Below are positions 18,915 through 28,842 of a DNA stretch of 64,000 bases, in pieces. The notes below the pieces were generated by a model that saw only the letters and a program-made list of their open reading frames with translations, was not told where the DNA came from and did not search any database. Made by a program: the position numbers and the translations under genes. Source of the DNA: Pseudooceanicola sediminis. Its GTDB lineage: Bacteria > Pseudomonadota > Alphaproteobacteria > Rhodobacterales > Rhodobacteraceae. Numbering within the stretch: the stretch's first letter is position 1; each line of letters opens with the position of its first letter. The stretch is from positions 124,001 through 188,000 of the forward strand of contig NZ_QWJJ01000006.1 of the NCBI RefSeq assembly GCF_003575965.1, written 5' to 3'.

Positions 18915-21840
18915 GACTGCGCCCTCCTTCGGGATCATGGAACACCGGGTCGCACACCTCGCAAAGTGCGGTGATTCCGCGCAGGTGATCCACCATGATA
19001 ACCCGGTCTCCAAACCGATCCGGTCCATTTTTCAGAAACGCCAGGCCGATGAAATGCCCCACGGTCGGAGAAAAGCCGACCGAGGAAACATGCCCCTGGG
19101 CATTTTGCCGTATCGGCTCTGCATCCTCCTCGAACAGAAATGCCCCGGCGGTCAGTTGCCGAACGGGCCCGACAGGTTTCAATGCCACCAGTCGCGCCCG
19201 GTCGTCTGCCACCAGTCCGGGTCGTGTCGCGGCGGCCTTGCCGATAAATTCCTTGGACGGTGACATCATCCGCTCCAGCCCGAGATCGAATGCGGTCGTG
19301 CGGCCATCAAGCTCGGCATGGGTCAGAAACCCCTTTTCCAGCCGAAGGATGTTCAGGGCCTCCAATCCGTAGGCACCGCCCCCGAGCGCCTCGGCACGCG
19401 CGACAAGTAGGCGATACAGGCTCTCACCGTAGCGGGCTGGCACGGCCAGTTCATAACCCAGCTCTCCCGAGAAAGAGATACGGAACAGCCGCGCGGTGAC
19501 GCCCGCCAGGGTCACGGGACCGCACGACATGAAGGGGAAGGCCGCGTTGGAGACATCCTGCCCGACAAGGTCGGCAAGCAAGGCGCGGGCCTGCGGACCC
19601 GCTATGGCAAACTGCGCCCATTGTTCTGTCACCGATATCAGGCGCACGTCCCAATCCGGGCGCAGTACCTGCGCCGCGAATTCCAGATGCTGCATTACCA
19701 GCCCCGCCGCCGCCGTGGTCGTCGTCATCAGGTAATGCTGCGGACCGAGGCACGCAGTCGTGCCGTCGTCCATGACGTGACCATCCTCGCGCAGCATCAG
19801 GCCGTAACGCACGCGCCCTTCCTTCAGCGTCGAAAAGGTATTGGTATAGACGAACTCAAGAAACTTTGCGGCGTCCGCACCCTGTATGTCGATCTTGCCG
19901 AGGGTCGAGACATCACAGACACCGACAGCGTTGCGCACCATCGCGACCTCCCGGTCACACGACTGCCGCCATGTCGCCTCGCCCCGGCGGGGAAAGTGGC
20001 TGGGCCGATACCACAGACCCGTCTCGATCATAGGGGCATTCATCGACAGGCTGACATCGTGGCTGCTCGTGCGCCGCCGTGGTGCGAAGCCCTGCCCCCG
20101 CCCCCCCGCCCCGAGCGCGGCAATCGGCACCGGTACGAATGGCGGCCTGTAGGTGGTCGTGCCTGTCTGCGGGACATCGCGCCCGGTCACGTCCGCCAGC
20201 ACCGCGAGGGCACCCAGGTTCGACGTCTTGCCCTGATCCGGCGCCATTCCCTGCGTGGTGTAACGCTTCATGTGTTCGACGGAGCGAAAGTTTTCCGCAG
20301 CGGCTGTACGCACGTCCTTCACGGTAACGTCGTTGTGCAGATCAAGCCAGGCACGCCCAGGTCCCGGCACCTGCCACAGCGGGACAATGTCGTAGGAACC
20401 AGCCTCGGCCAGCGGAATATCAGGGGCATCTGCTGCGCGGCCAAGCGCCGCCAAGGCCTTGACGGCCGCTGAAGCCCCGGAGCGCAGACAGCCATCGGTC
20501 GAAAATACGCCTGAGGCTGCCCCTGCCGGGATCAGGTTGGGCACGGCACCCGGCGCAGGCACAAAGGCCGCAAGTGCGGAGTCCCACTCAGGGCGTCCGT
20601 TCAGGTGGCAGGTCAGGTGCACCGAGGGATTCCAGCCACCGGATACCGCGACGCAATCGCTCTGGATCTTTTGCCGCCCGGTTGCGGTACGGATCACCAC
20701 CGCCTCGACCCCATTTTGACCGAGGACCTGTTCGACCATCGCACCGGCGTAAAACGGCACCGGCAGATCCGTGGTGGCACCCGGGCGCGCGTCGACCAGT
20801 GCCGCAACGTGCACGCCAGCCGCCAAAAGGTCGCGGGCTGTCCGGTGGACATTGTCGTTGTTGCCAAACACCGTCACAGCGCGGCCGGGGCTGACGGCAT
20901 AGCGATTGAGATAGGTCCGCACAGCCCCCGCCAACATGACACCGGGCCGGTCATTGTTGCGAAAGGCGACCGGACGTTCAATCGATCCGGCAGCAAGGAT
21001 CACCTGCCTTGCCGCGATCCGCCAGAAACAATCGAGCGGCAGATCGTCCCTGCCCGGCGCCACATGTCGCGATACCCTCTCAAGAGCACCGAACGTGCCC
21101 TGATCATATATCCCCGTCACGGTGGTGCGGGTCATGACGCGGACATTCGCCATTTCGCGCAGTTGCGCGACGGTCTGCGCCGCCCAGTCGTGCGCTGCCT
21201 GCCCGCCGATCTGCTCGACCTCGGCATTCAGCCGCCCGCCCGGCATCGCGTCCTCGTCACACAGGATCACGTCCGCTCCGGCCCGGGCGGCGGTCTGCGC
21301 CGCCATGAGGCCGGCAGGCCCTGCGCCGATCACAAGCAGGTCGCAATGGGCGAACGCCTTTTCGTTCAGATCGGGGTCAGGCGCGCCAGACAAAGCCCCG
21401 ATCCCAGCGGCGCGCCGGATCAATGGCTCATACACGGCCTCCCACGCCTTTTTCGGCCACATGAATGTCTTGTAGTAAAAGCCTGCGCCCAGAAAATCCG
21501 CCAGCAGGTCATTCACCTGCAAGAGATCCCAATCGACCGAAGGCCAGCAATTCTGCGCGCGCGCCTCGAGGCCTGCAAACAGCTCCTGAGTGGTTGCACG
21601 CACGTTGGGTTCCCGCCCGGCGCCAGCGCCAATGGTCACAAGGGCGTTCGGTTCTTCACTGCCTGCACTGAAAATCCCGCGTGGGCGGTGATACTTGAAG
21701 CTGCGCGCGACCGTGCGAACGCCGTGCGCCATCAGCGCCGACGCCAATGTGTCACCCTGAAAGCCGGTGTAGTCGCGCCCGTCAAAGCGAAAGCGGATGG
21801 GACGTGAGCGTTCGACAAGCCCTGCGTGTGACAACCTCAT
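18907..21840 (-). CDS. soxA: Sarcosine oxidase alpha subunit
   Basis: Large subunit (977 residues) of the enzyme that demethylates sarcosine to glycine, transferring the methyl carbon to tetrahydrofolate and producing H2O2. N-terminal 2Fe-2S-ferredoxin-fold domain (about 15-100), then an NAD/FAD-binding domain with IGAGPAG at 171-177, then a C-terminal aminomethyltransferase (GcvT-like) folate domain from about residue 580, with a typical GELGYELAVP segment. Its ATG overlaps the soxD stop by four bases (ATGA). Complete by length and domain order. Confidence 0.95.
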   Translation of the reverse strand: MRLSHAGLVERSRPIRFRFDGRDYTGFQGDTLASALMAHGVRTVARSFKYHRPRGIFSAGSEEPNALVTIGAGAGREPNVRATTQELFAGLEARAQNCWPSVDWDLLQVNDLLADFLGAGFYYKTFMWPKKAWEAVYEPLIRRAAGIGALSGAPDPDLNEKAFAHCDLLVIGAGPAGLMAAQTAARAGADVILCDEDAMPGGRLNAEVEQIGGQAAHDWAAQTVAQLREMANVRVMTRTTVTGIYDQGTFGALERVSRHVAPGRDDLPLDCFWRIAARQVILAAGSIERPVAFRNNDRPGVMLAGAVRTYLNRYAVSPGRAVTVFGNNDNVHRTARDLLAAGVHVAALVDARPGATTDLPVPFYAGAMVEQVLGQNGVEAVVIRTATGRQKIQSDCVAVSGGWNPSVHLTCHLNGRPEWDSALAAFVPAPGAVPNLIPAGAASGVFSTDGCLRSGASAAVKALAALGRAADAPDIPLAEAGSYDIVPLWQVPGPGRAWLDLHNDVTVKDVRTAAAENFRSVEHMKRYTTQGMAPDQGKTSNLGALAVLADVTGRDVPQTGTTTYRPPFVPVPIAALGAGGRGQGFAPRRRTSSHDVSLSMNAPMIETGLWYRPSHFPRRGEATWRQSCDREVAMVRNAVGVCDVSTLGKIDIQGADAAKFLEFVYTNTFSTLKEGRVRYGLMLREDGHVMDDGTTACLGPQHYLMTTTTAAAGLVMQHLEFAAQVLRPDWDVRLISVTEQWAQFAIAGPQARALLADLVGQDVSNAAFPFMSCGPVTLAGVTARLFRISFSGELGYELAVPARYGESLYRLLVARAEALGGGAYGLEALNILRLEKGFLTHAELDGRTTAFDLGLERMMSPSKEFIGKAAATRPGLVADDRARLVALKPVGPVRQLTAGAFLFEEDAEPIRQNAQGHVSSVGFSPTVGHFIGLAFLKNGPDRFGDRVIMVDHLRGITALCEVCDPVFHDPEGGRSRG

Positions 21841-22091
21841 TGCCTGCCCCCCGACGCCAGTGAGACCGAAAGGATATCATGGGTACGCGTATCACGTTCA
21901 ACGACCAGAAAGGCCGAACAGCCAAATCCATGCCACCAATGTTCGCGCGATGCACCGGCGGGATTGTCACGCTGGTGCAGATAGGCGTCCCAGGCCGGGC
22001 TCCATGCGCCCTCGGGGCGATCCAGCGCGGCCCCCCGATAGGTGAATTCGCGCAGATCACGTTCGCCGCAATTTGGGCAGGTCAGTCTCAT
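21837..22091 (-). CDS. soxD: Sarcosine oxidase delta subunit
   Basis: Small zinc-binding subunit, 84 residues. The zinc ligands are visible as C5 and C8 in CPNC and H54 and C58 in HGFGC, the spacing known for this subunit. The segment EFTYRGAALDRP is diagnostic. It sits between soxB and soxA, overlapping soxA by four bases. Confidence 0.95.
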   Translation of the reverse strand: MRLTCPNCGERDLREFTYRGAALDRPEGAWSPAWDAYLHQRDNPAGASREHWWHGFGCSAFLVVERDTRTHDILSVSLASGGRQ

Positions 22092-22136
22092 GCCGCCGGT
22101 CTCGCTTGTTGATTGCCGTCAATTTGCATCGCTTCG

Positions 22137-23390
22137 TCAGTGCAGGTTGTGCTGGGCCCCGGTGCCCTCTTCGTCCATCAGGCCGATGCCGTCACGGAAC
22201 CGGTTCAGCCGCAGGCCGACGGCACTTTCGTGCGGACGATCCGTGGCCAGCAGGTGCGCCAGCGCAAAACCCGATCCCGGCACCGCCTTGAAACCACCGT
22301 AACACCAGCCGCAATCCAGGTAGAGGCCACCGATATCGCTGCGGTCGATGATGGGGGATCCGTCAGGCGTCATATCCATTATTCCGCCCCAGGACCGCAG
22401 TACGCGCGCCTTGCCGATCATCGGCATCAGGGTCATCGCAGCCTCCATCACGTGTTCTTTCGTCGGAAGGTTGCCGCGCTGCGCATAAGATGGGTAGAAG
22501 TCGAGGTCGCCACCGAACACCAGCCCCCCCTTGTCGGATTGGCTGATATAGAAATGGCCCATTCCAAAGCTGACCACGTTGTCGATGACGGGTTTCAGCC
22601 CCTCGGTCACGAAAGCCTGCAGAATATGGCTTTCAATCGGCAATCGCAGCCCGGCAAGGGCGGCGACCTGCCCCGAACGGCCGGCGGTAACGATGGCCAC
22701 CTTGCGCGCCCGAATTGCGCCACGGCTGGTTTGCACACCTGTAACGCTGCCATTTTCCACGTCGATACCCGTCACCTCGCAATTCTGGATCAAATCGACT
22801 CCACGCTCGGACGCGGCGCGTGCAAACCCCCAAGCGACGGCATCATGACGCGCCGTTCCACCGCGACGATGCAACAATCCCCCGTGTATGGGAAAGCGCG
22901 CCTGATCGAAATCGAGATAGGGCAGCTGGCGGCGCACCGCGTCGCGGTCCAGCAGCTCAGCATCGTCCCCCTGATTGATCATCGCATTGCCACGCCGAAC
23001 GAAGGCATCACGCTGGCCGTCGGAATGAAACAGGTTGATCAGCCCGCGTTGCGAATGCATCACGTTATAGTTCAGCTCCTGCTCCAACCCTTCCCAAAGC
23101 CGGAGGGAGTGCGAGTAGAATTCGGAGTTTCCAGGCAGAAAGTAGTTTGCGCGTACGATGGTCGTGTTCCGCCCCACGTTGCCGCCGCCGAAATATCCCT
23201 TCTCCAGCACAGCGACATTGCGCAGTCCATGTTCCTTGGCCAGGTAAAATGCCGTCGCCAGGCCATGACCGCCACCGCCTATGATCACGATGTCGTAGGC
23301 CTGTTTCGGGGCCGGATCACGCCAGTGCGGCTTCCAACCCCTGTTGCCCGTCAGCCCCTCTTTCAGGACACGCAGCCCGGAAAACCGCAT
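22137..23390 (-). CDS. soxB: Sarcosine oxidase beta subunit
   Basis: Catalytic flavoprotein subunit, 417 residues, where sarcosine is oxidised. The dinucleotide-binding motif IGGGGHG is at 37-43. The segment LLHRRGGTARHDAVAWGFARAA includes the histidine region to which FMN is covalently attached in this class. Motifs CGWCYGGFKAVPGSG near the C terminus are typical. It is the first gene of soxBDAG; GAAGGAGC precedes the ATG. The tetrahydrofolate-synthesis and glycine-cleavage genes sometimes found beside such operons are not in this window. Confidence 0.95.
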   Translation of the reverse strand: MRFSGLRVLKEGLTGNRGWKPHWRDPAPKQAYDIVIIGGGGHGLATAFYLAKEHGLRNVAVLEKGYFGGGNVGRNTTIVRANYFLPGNSEFYSHSLRLWEGLEQELNYNVMHSQRGLINLFHSDGQRDAFVRRGNAMINQGDDAELLDRDAVRRQLPYLDFDQARFPIHGGLLHRRGGTARHDAVAWGFARAASERGVDLIQNCEVTGIDVENGSVTGVQTSRGAIRARKVAIVTAGRSGQVAALAGLRLPIESHILQAFVTEGLKPVIDNVVSFGMGHFYISQSDKGGLVFGGDLDFYPSYAQRGNLPTKEHVMEAAMTLMPMIGKARVLRSWGGIMDMTPDGSPIIDRSDIGGLYLDCGWCYGGFKAVPGSGFALAHLLATDRPHESAVGLRLNRFRDGIGLMDEEGTGAQHNLH

Positions 23391-23591
23391 CGTTCGCTCC
23401 TTCTGCCTGCGGGCTCAGAAAAGCAACTCTGGTGCGCAGGTGCAATGCAGGGTTTGCAGTTGCCCAAATTTAAATCAAACGCCGGGAACAAACGAAAGAA
23501 AACACCTGACAAACGGGCCAGATGCGCAGGACGGACATGACAAGAGCGCGGCACTTTGGCACCATTTCAGACAGACAGCCGGGGTGACAGG

Positions 23592-24083
23592 ATGACGTGT
23601 CGGATCCTACTTTATTCCAAGGTCGGCAATACACTGAAGGTCGGTGAGGAACTGGCTTGGGAACTCGGCGCACAGCTTCACGAGATCGAGGTTCCGGATT
23701 GCGAAGACGGTTTTCGCGCCAGGCTGAGACAGAGGATTTCTGCCCTATTGTCGAAGGAGCCGCAGGTTTACACCTCGGACCAACCCTGGGGCAAAAGCGA
23801 TCTGTTGATCCTGGGCACCCCTGCCTGCGCAGGCCGCGCCGCACTGCCCTTGCGGCAATGGCTGGCGACACGACCGGCGCTGCCTGACCGCGTCGCCCTT
23901 CTAATCACATCGGAAGAGGCCAGCTGCCCGAGTTCCGTGGTCGAAGATCTGACGCGGCTGATCGGGCGTAATCCGGTTGCCGTGATGTACGCCAGTACAA
24001 CAGAATTGCCGACAGGCGCATGGAAATCGCGCCTGTCGCAGTTTCTGGATCTTTGCGTCGTCCGCTACCGCCAAAGTGCCTGA
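23592..24083 (+). CDS. Flavodoxin-like protein
   Basis: A 163-residue protein with a flavodoxin-like start: CRILLYSKVGNTLKVGEELAWELG, where the S-K-V-G-N-T loop would bind the FMN phosphate. A later segment DLLILGTPACAGRAALPLRQWL matches the second flavin loop region. It resembles the flavodoxin-fold proteins related to electron transfer or quinone reduction, but the partner is unknown. It is divergent from soxB, which suggests, but does not show, a link with sarcosine oxidation. The start at 23592 follows a weak GACAGG; an earlier in-frame ATG at 23556 is possible. Confidence 0.7.
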   Translation: MTCRILLYSKVGNTLKVGEELAWELGAQLHEIEVPDCEDGFRARLRQRISALLSKEPQVYTSDQPWGKSDLLILGTPACAGRAALPLRQWLATRPALPDRVALLITSEEASCPSSVVEDLTRLIGRNPVAVMYASTTELPTGAWKSRLSQFLDLCVVRYRQSA

Positions 24084-24089
24084 CGCGAC

Positions 24090-25520
24090 CTAAAGCCCCT
24101 TGGCCCGATAGCTCGACGCGACCCGGTCGATCGCGACAAGATAAGCGGCCGTGCGCAGATCCTCGACATCACCACGTGCGTGCCAGACCGCCCGCATTGA
24201 CTGGTATGCCGTGCGCATCGTGTCATCAAGGCCAGAGCGCACCAGCTCAAGCTCGCCCGCGCCACGCAGGTACTTGTCCTTGAAACCCGGCGACAATTGC
24301 CAGCCGATGCCGCTATCCGCGGACAATCGCTCCAACTCGTCGACAATCAGCTGGTGCCGGGCCTCTTCCTGCCGGCGTTGCATTCGGCCGAAACGAATAT
24401 GGCTCAGGTTCTTGACCCACTCGAAATAGGACACTGTCACGCCGCCAGCATTGGCGAAGAGGTCCGGGATGATCACACATCCCTTGCGACGCAGGATTTC
24501 GTCGGCTCCGGCGGTGATCGGGCCGTTCGCGGCCTCGATGATCAGGGGCGCCTGAATACGTTCGGCGTTTTCAAGATTGAGCACACCCTCAAGCGCCGCG
24601 GGGATGAGAATATCGCACTCCTCCTCCATCACGCTGGCACCATCTGTCACGAACTGGCCCTCGGGATAACCTGTCACGCCGCCGTGCCGATTGATCCACT
24701 CCCGCACCGCTTCGACATCCAAGCCTTCGGGATTGAACAATGCGCCATCGCGCTCGACGATCCCGGTAATGCGCGCGCCATCTTCGGTGCTCAGGAACAA
24801 GGCCGCGTGATAGCCGACATTCCCGAGGCCCTGCACGATGACCCGCTTGCCATCCAGCGTCCCGGACAGGCCCGCCTTCTTCTTGTCTTCCGGCTCGCGA
24901 AAGAATTCTTGCAGGGCGTATTGCACGCCACGGCCCGTTGCCTCCACACGCCCCGCGATACCGCCGGCGTTCAACGGCTTGCCCGTCACACAGGCTTTGG
25001 AATTGATGTCGGTGGTGTTCATGCGCGCGTATTGGTCCGCGATCCAGGCCATTTCTCGTTCGCCGGTGCCCATGTCGGGCGCAGGGACGTTCTGGGCCGG
25101 GTTGATCATGTCGCGCTTTATCAGTTCGTAGGCAAAGCGGCGGGTGATCTGTTCAAGCTCATGATCGTCCCAGTCACGCGGGTCGATGCACAGCCCGCCC
25201 TTGGAGCCACCGAAGGGTGCTTCGACCAGGGCGCACTTGTATGTCATCAACGCGGCCAGCGCCTCGACCTCGTTCTGGTTGACCGACAGCGCGTAACGAA
25301 TGCCGCCCTTGACCGGCTCCATATGCTCGGAATGCACGGACCGATAGCCGGTGAACGTCTGGATCTGCCCACGCAACCGCACCCCAAAGCGCACGGTGTA
25401 GGTCGCGTTGCAGACGCGAATCTTTTCCTCCAGCCCGGGCGGCAGATCCATCAGCGCCACGGCGCGGTTGAACATCAGATCGACGCTCTGGCGAAAGCCT
25501 GGTTCCTTGACGGGTTGCAT
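24090..25520 (-). CDS. gdhA: Glu/Leu/Phe/Val dehydrogenase family, glutamate dehydrogenase
   Basis: Interconverts glutamate and 2-oxoglutarate plus ammonia. The substrate-binding segment VKGGIRYALSVNQNEV, the catalytic-lysine region VEAPFGGSKGG and the cofactor motif VQGLGNVG are visible. 476 residues. It carries a relatively long insert after ARMNTTDINSKACVTGKP, as in several alphaproteobacterial members. The ATG at 25520 has GGAGGAG five bases upstream, better than the in-frame start at 25535. It ends seven bases from the flavodoxin-like stop on the other strand. Next to sarcosine oxidase this suggests amino-nitrogen catabolism. Confidence 0.9.
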   Translation of the reverse strand: MQPVKEPGFRQSVDLMFNRAVALMDLPPGLEEKIRVCNATYTVRFGVRLRGQIQTFTGYRSVHSEHMEPVKGGIRYALSVNQNEVEALAALMTYKCALVEAPFGGSKGGLCIDPRDWDDHELEQITRRFAYELIKRDMINPAQNVPAPDMGTGEREMAWIADQYARMNTTDINSKACVTGKPLNAGGIAGRVEATGRGVQYALQEFFREPEDKKKAGLSGTLDGKRVIVQGLGNVGYHAALFLSTEDGARITGIVERDGALFNPEGLDVEAVREWINRHGGVTGYPEGQFVTDGASVMEEECDILIPAALEGVLNLENAERIQAPLIIEAANGPITAGADEILRRKGCVIIPDLFANAGGVTVSYFEWVKNLSHIRFGRMQRRQEEARHQLIVDELERLSADSGIGWQLSPGFKDKYLRGAGELELVRSGLDDTMRTAYQSMRAVWHARGDVEDLRTAAYLVAIDRVASSYRAKGL

Positions 25521-25689
25521 GGTTACTCCTCCCATGAGCGGGCTGCGTGACGGTCAACGTGAACCGTTAGTGTGACTGCCCTGTTAAGATTAGCGACGCC
25601 CAATCGACATTTCCCAAGGACGTCGTGTCGTCGATTGCGGCCAGTTCCGCAGGGGAATATCCCTAGGTTCCCCGGTCTTGCCCCATAGG

Positions 25690-26181
25690 TCACTCAGCCC
25701 CCTCGGCCGCCGCCCGCTCGGCCAGGTGAATGGCGATGACATCGGCCATCTGCTTGGTCTCGGACCCGCGCAGCACACCGCCCACCCCGATGCGCCGTCC
25801 GAGTTGCCAGTACAACCCCGGCAGGAAACGACGCGGCCCCGCAGCAGAGAGACGCAGCAGAAACCCGTTCGATGGCTTGAAGGCGAATGTGCCGCGATCC
25901 ACCCCGGCAATCTGGTGCAAAGGGGCCAGAAGATGACCGGCACTGTCATACAAACCGGCCTCGGTCAGCTCCAGCGTCAGCATGGTCGCGCGGTACATGG
26001 ACCAACCGGCGAAGGCCACGGCGATCGCGATGGCGAACACCAGCAACCGCATCCATGGCGACACGGGCTGCGGCGATACGCCCAGCCAGACCAGGGCAAT
26101 GGCCAGCAAAGCAAGCACACCGATGCCGAACACCCGCCGCCCCGCGCTCGCTTCGACCCGCGCCAGTACAACCTTTTCCAA
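25690..26181 (-). CDS. Small two-helix membrane protein, function unknown
   Basis: No family recognised. The protein has two clear membrane segments (FGIGVLALLAIALVWLGV and LLVFAIAIAVAFAGWSMY) in its first third and a soluble C-terminal part of about 100 residues rich in G and R that may fold as a PH-like beta domain. The start is unclear: a TTG at 26181 with AAGGGGA five bases upstream fits best; an in-frame ATG at 26319 overlaps the end of the TetR gene. It follows the TetR gene on the same strand and may share its promoter. Confidence 0.6.
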   Translation of the reverse strand: MEKVVLARVEASAGRRVFGIGVLALLAIALVWLGVSPQPVSPWMRLLVFAIAIAVAFAGWSMYRATMLTLELTEAGLYDSAGHLLAPLHQIAGVDRGTFAFKPSNGFLLRLSAAGPRRFLPGLYWQLGRRIGVGGVLRGSETKQMADVIAIHLAERAAAEGAE

Positions 26182-26305
26182 CTCTGTCCCCTTTGCGAAA
26201 TCAGTTCCTGCCCGCCCATACCGCAACGAGGCACCAAAGGCGAGATTCGAGCGGATCGACATGGCGACGGCGCGCTGCGACGCGATTGGCGGCAGGCCCG
26301 CGCGT

Positions 26306-26893
26306 TCACGCGTCGACAAGACGTCGGGTCATGTCCCAATAGATATCTTCAACCTCTGCCTGGCTCAGACGCCCTGCGGGGCGGAACCATGTGGTCACCC
26401 CGGTCAGCAATGCAATGATCGCAAGACAGGCCAATTTGACATCAGCGACATGCATCACTCCGCCCGCTTTGCCCCGCCGCAGGATCTCTTCCAGACGCGC
26501 CTCGTAGGCGCGACGCTGCGACTCGACCTGCATGAAATTCTCAGGGGTCAGGTTGCGCAGCTCCATGTAGGCGATGAACACCGCATCGGGACGCTCGGCG
26601 TGATAGCGCAGGTGGAACCGCGTGAACGCCTCCAGCGCCAGAACCGGATCGGCGGGCAGCACGACCTGGTCCAGCGCGGCCATCAGGTCATCCATGTGAT
26701 CCGACAGCAGATCGAACAGCAGGCTCTGCTTGTCCGTCGTATGGTTGTACAAGGCCCCGACCTGCACGCCCGTCTCAGCCGCGATCTGGCGCATCGATAC
26801 GGCGGCATAGCCGTGCCGTGCGAACAGGCTCACCGCCGCGCGCCGCAGGCGTTGTCCCGTCTCCACCGATGTCGATCCCGTCGTGCGTGCCAT
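26306..26893 (-). CDS. TetR/AcrR-family transcriptional regulator
   Basis: Ligand-responsive repressor, 195 residues. The N-terminal helix-turn-helix reads RQIAAETGVQVGALYNHTTDK, a standard TetR recognition helix; the C-terminal effector domain is of the type found in regulators of acyl-CoA or lipid metabolism, though the ligand cannot be told. A palindrome CTGAAC-N4-GTTCAG lies 14 bases upstream and is a probable autoregulatory operator. Downstream on the same strand is the small membrane protein. Confidence 0.88.
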   Translation of the reverse strand: MARTTGSTSVETGQRLRRAAVSLFARHGYAAVSMRQIAAETGVQVGALYNHTTDKQSLLFDLLSDHMDDLMAALDQVVLPADPVLALEAFTRFHLRYHAERPDAVFIAYMELRNLTPENFMQVESQRRAYEARLEEILRRGKAGGVMHVADVKLACLAIIALLTGVTTWFRPAGRLSQAEVEDIYWDMTRRLVDA

Positions 26894-26906
26894 CCCGGGA
26901 CATTAA

Positions 26907-26922
26907 CTGAACAGACGTTCAG
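26907..26922. promoter_or_regulatory. TetR-type operator
   Basis: CTGAAC and GTTCAG in perfect inversion around AGAC, directly upstream of the TetR gene start and 80 bases from the divergent lipoprotein gene. TGAAC-N4-GTTCA is a common TetR-family operator form. Confidence 0.6.
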
Positions 26923-27002
26923 AGCAAGAGCACCACCGCCAGTGCAGGCCCAAAACATCAGCCGCTCTTGCCAAGGTCGGGCGGCTGAGGCACAGCTTTG
27001 CC

Positions 27003-27281
27003 ATGCCCGATGACAAAACCACGCCCTTGCGCAACCTGCTGCTGATCGCCCCCCTTCTGGTGGCGCTGTGGGGCTGCAACCGCCCCCCCGCCCTGGACGC
27101 GACGCTAAGTACTGCCAATCGCGAAGCCGCCTATCCCGATCTTGTCCCCGGCAGCCGCATCACCAGCCGCACCCAGGATCAGGCCCGCCTGGACACCGCG
27201 GACGATGATGCACTGGCCGCACGGGCCGCGGATCTGCGCAGACGGGCCGATGACCTGCGGACAGCGGAAATCGGGCTGTAA
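27003..27281 (+). CDS. Small putative lipoprotein
   Basis: A 92-residue protein with an N-terminal hydrophobic segment LLLIAPLLVALWGC. The cysteine could be lipidated, although W at position -2 departs from the usual lipobox. The remainder is polar with an alanine/arginine-rich helical end. Similar short lipoproteins occur before hom in related genomes. No function can be assigned. It lies 108 bases before hom on the same strand. Confidence 0.6.
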   Translation: MPDDKTTPLRNLLLIAPLLVALWGCNRPPALDATLSTANREAAYPDLVPGSRITSRTQDQARLDTADDDALAARAADLRRRADDLRTAEIGL

Positions 27282-27389
27282 CCCGCGCCGCGCGGAATTG
27301 CCGAAATGCCCTGAAAAGTCGCGTTGCGCCGAAGCCGCTAAGGCGATAGGCCCTTGCAGCACAATCATATGCCAACCTGGAGAATTCGA

Positions 27390-28676
27390 ATGAGCGAGCC
27401 TCTGCGCCTCGGGATTGCCGGCCTTGGAACGGTCGGCGTCGGCGTGTTGAAAATCCTGCGCAGGGAGGCCGCCATGCTTACCGCCCGCACCGGGCGCGAG
27501 ATCACCGTCAGTGCCGTCTCGGCCCGCAATCGCGGCAAGGATCGCGGCGTGTCCCTGGATGGTTACGTTTGGGAAGACGACCCCGTTGCGCTGGCCGCAC
27601 GCGATGACATCGACATCTTTGTCGAACTGATGGGCGGATCTGACGGCCCGGCCAAAGCGGCAACAGAGGCCGCGCTGAAATCCGGCAAGGACGTCGTTAC
27701 GGCGAACAAGGCGATGCTGGCGGTTCATGGACAAGCGCTGGCTGAGCTGGCCGAAGGCAATGGCCGGGTCATCCGCTATGAAGCTGCCGTCGCCGGGGGC
27801 ATTCCCGTGGTCAAGGCACTGACCGAAGGGCTGGCAGGCAATCGCATCACCCGCGTCATGGGTGTCATGAACGGCACCTGCAACTATATCCTGACGCGCA
27901 TGCAATCCTCGGGCCTGCCTTACGACGAGGTGTTTCAGGAAGCCTCCGATCTCGGCTATCTCGAAGCGGACCCGAACCTTGACGTGGGCGGCATCGATGC
28001 CGGTCACAAGCTGGCCCTGCTTGCCTCGATCGCCTTCGGCACCCGCGTCGCCTTCGACGCGATGGAGCTTGAGGGCATCGGGCGCGTCACCATCGACGAC
28101 ATCAAGGCCGCCGCCGACATGGGCTTTCGCATCAAGTTGCTGGGTGTCAGCCAAATGACCGGGCGCGGGTTGGAACAGCGCATGGCCCCCTGCCTGGTGC
28201 CTGCCGCCAGCCCGATCGGGCAACTGGAAGGCGGCACCAACATGGTGGTGCTGGAGGGAGATGCCGTCGGACAGATCGTGTTGCGTGGCGCAGGTGCCGG
28301 TGAAGGCCCGACGGCGTCAGCCGTGCTGGGCGACATCTGCGATATTGCCCGCAATTTCCGCCTGCCTGTCTTTGGGCAACCTGCCGGCACGTTGACCGAC
28401 GTGCAACCGGCCAGCTCGACAACACCCGCTCCCTATTATGTGCGCCTGGCGCTACAGGACAAACCCGGCGCATTGGCAAAGGTGGCCACCGTGCTGGGCG
28501 AAGCCGGTGTGTCGATCCATCGGATGCGCCAGTACGACCACAAGGGGGGCCGCGCGCCGGTGCTGATCGTGACACACAAGACCCAGCGATCCGCGCTCGA
28601 CCTTGCCATTGCCGGCATGGCGGGCACCGGCGTCGTCGAAGGCGATCCGGTGGCACTGCGTATAGAATCCGTCTGA
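27390..28676 (+). CDS. hom: Homoserine dehydrogenase
   Basis: Reduces aspartate semialdehyde to homoserine in threonine and methionine synthesis. The nucleotide-binding motif is GLGTVGVG near residue 10; the catalytic region shows VMNGTCNYILTRM and the substrate segment DLGYLEADPNLDVGGIDAGHK. The C-terminal part (from about residue 345, YVRLALQDKPGALAKVATVLGE) is an ACT domain for feedback control by threonine. 428 residues, complete. The ATG at 27390 has GGAG seven bases upstream. recJ follows 166 bases later. Confidence 0.96.
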   Translation: MSEPLRLGIAGLGTVGVGVLKILRREAAMLTARTGREITVSAVSARNRGKDRGVSLDGYVWEDDPVALAARDDIDIFVELMGGSDGPAKAATEAALKSGKDVVTANKAMLAVHGQALAELAEGNGRVIRYEAAVAGGIPVVKALTEGLAGNRITRVMGVMNGTCNYILTRMQSSGLPYDEVFQEASDLGYLEADPNLDVGGIDAGHKLALLASIAFGTRVAFDAMELEGIGRVTIDDIKAAADMGFRIKLLGVSQMTGRGLEQRMAPCLVPAASPIGQLEGGTNMVVLEGDAVGQIVLRGAGAGEGPTASAVLGDICDIARNFRLPVFGQPAGTLTDVQPASSTTPAPYYVRLALQDKPGALAKVATVLGEAGVSIHRMRQYDHKGGRAPVLIVTHKTQRSALDLAIAGMAGTGVVEGDPVALRIESV

Positions 28677-28842
28677 CCCGCCAATCCCGGGACATCCTGC
28701 GGGGTGCCGGCAGGACCGACGAACACGGACAACAGCCAAGTGCTCTGGCAAAACCCAAGGTATATTGGCACAACTCGGGGGTGCCGACGTACCTCGGGGC
28801 ACAGGCAAACCCGGCCCATCGGCCAGTGCAGGGATCAAACCA

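Noticed and set aside
23592-24083. Flavodoxin-like gene as a fifth subunit of sarcosine oxidase
   Set aside because: The known enzyme has four subunits, all present; this gene is on the opposite strand, so only proximity supports a link.
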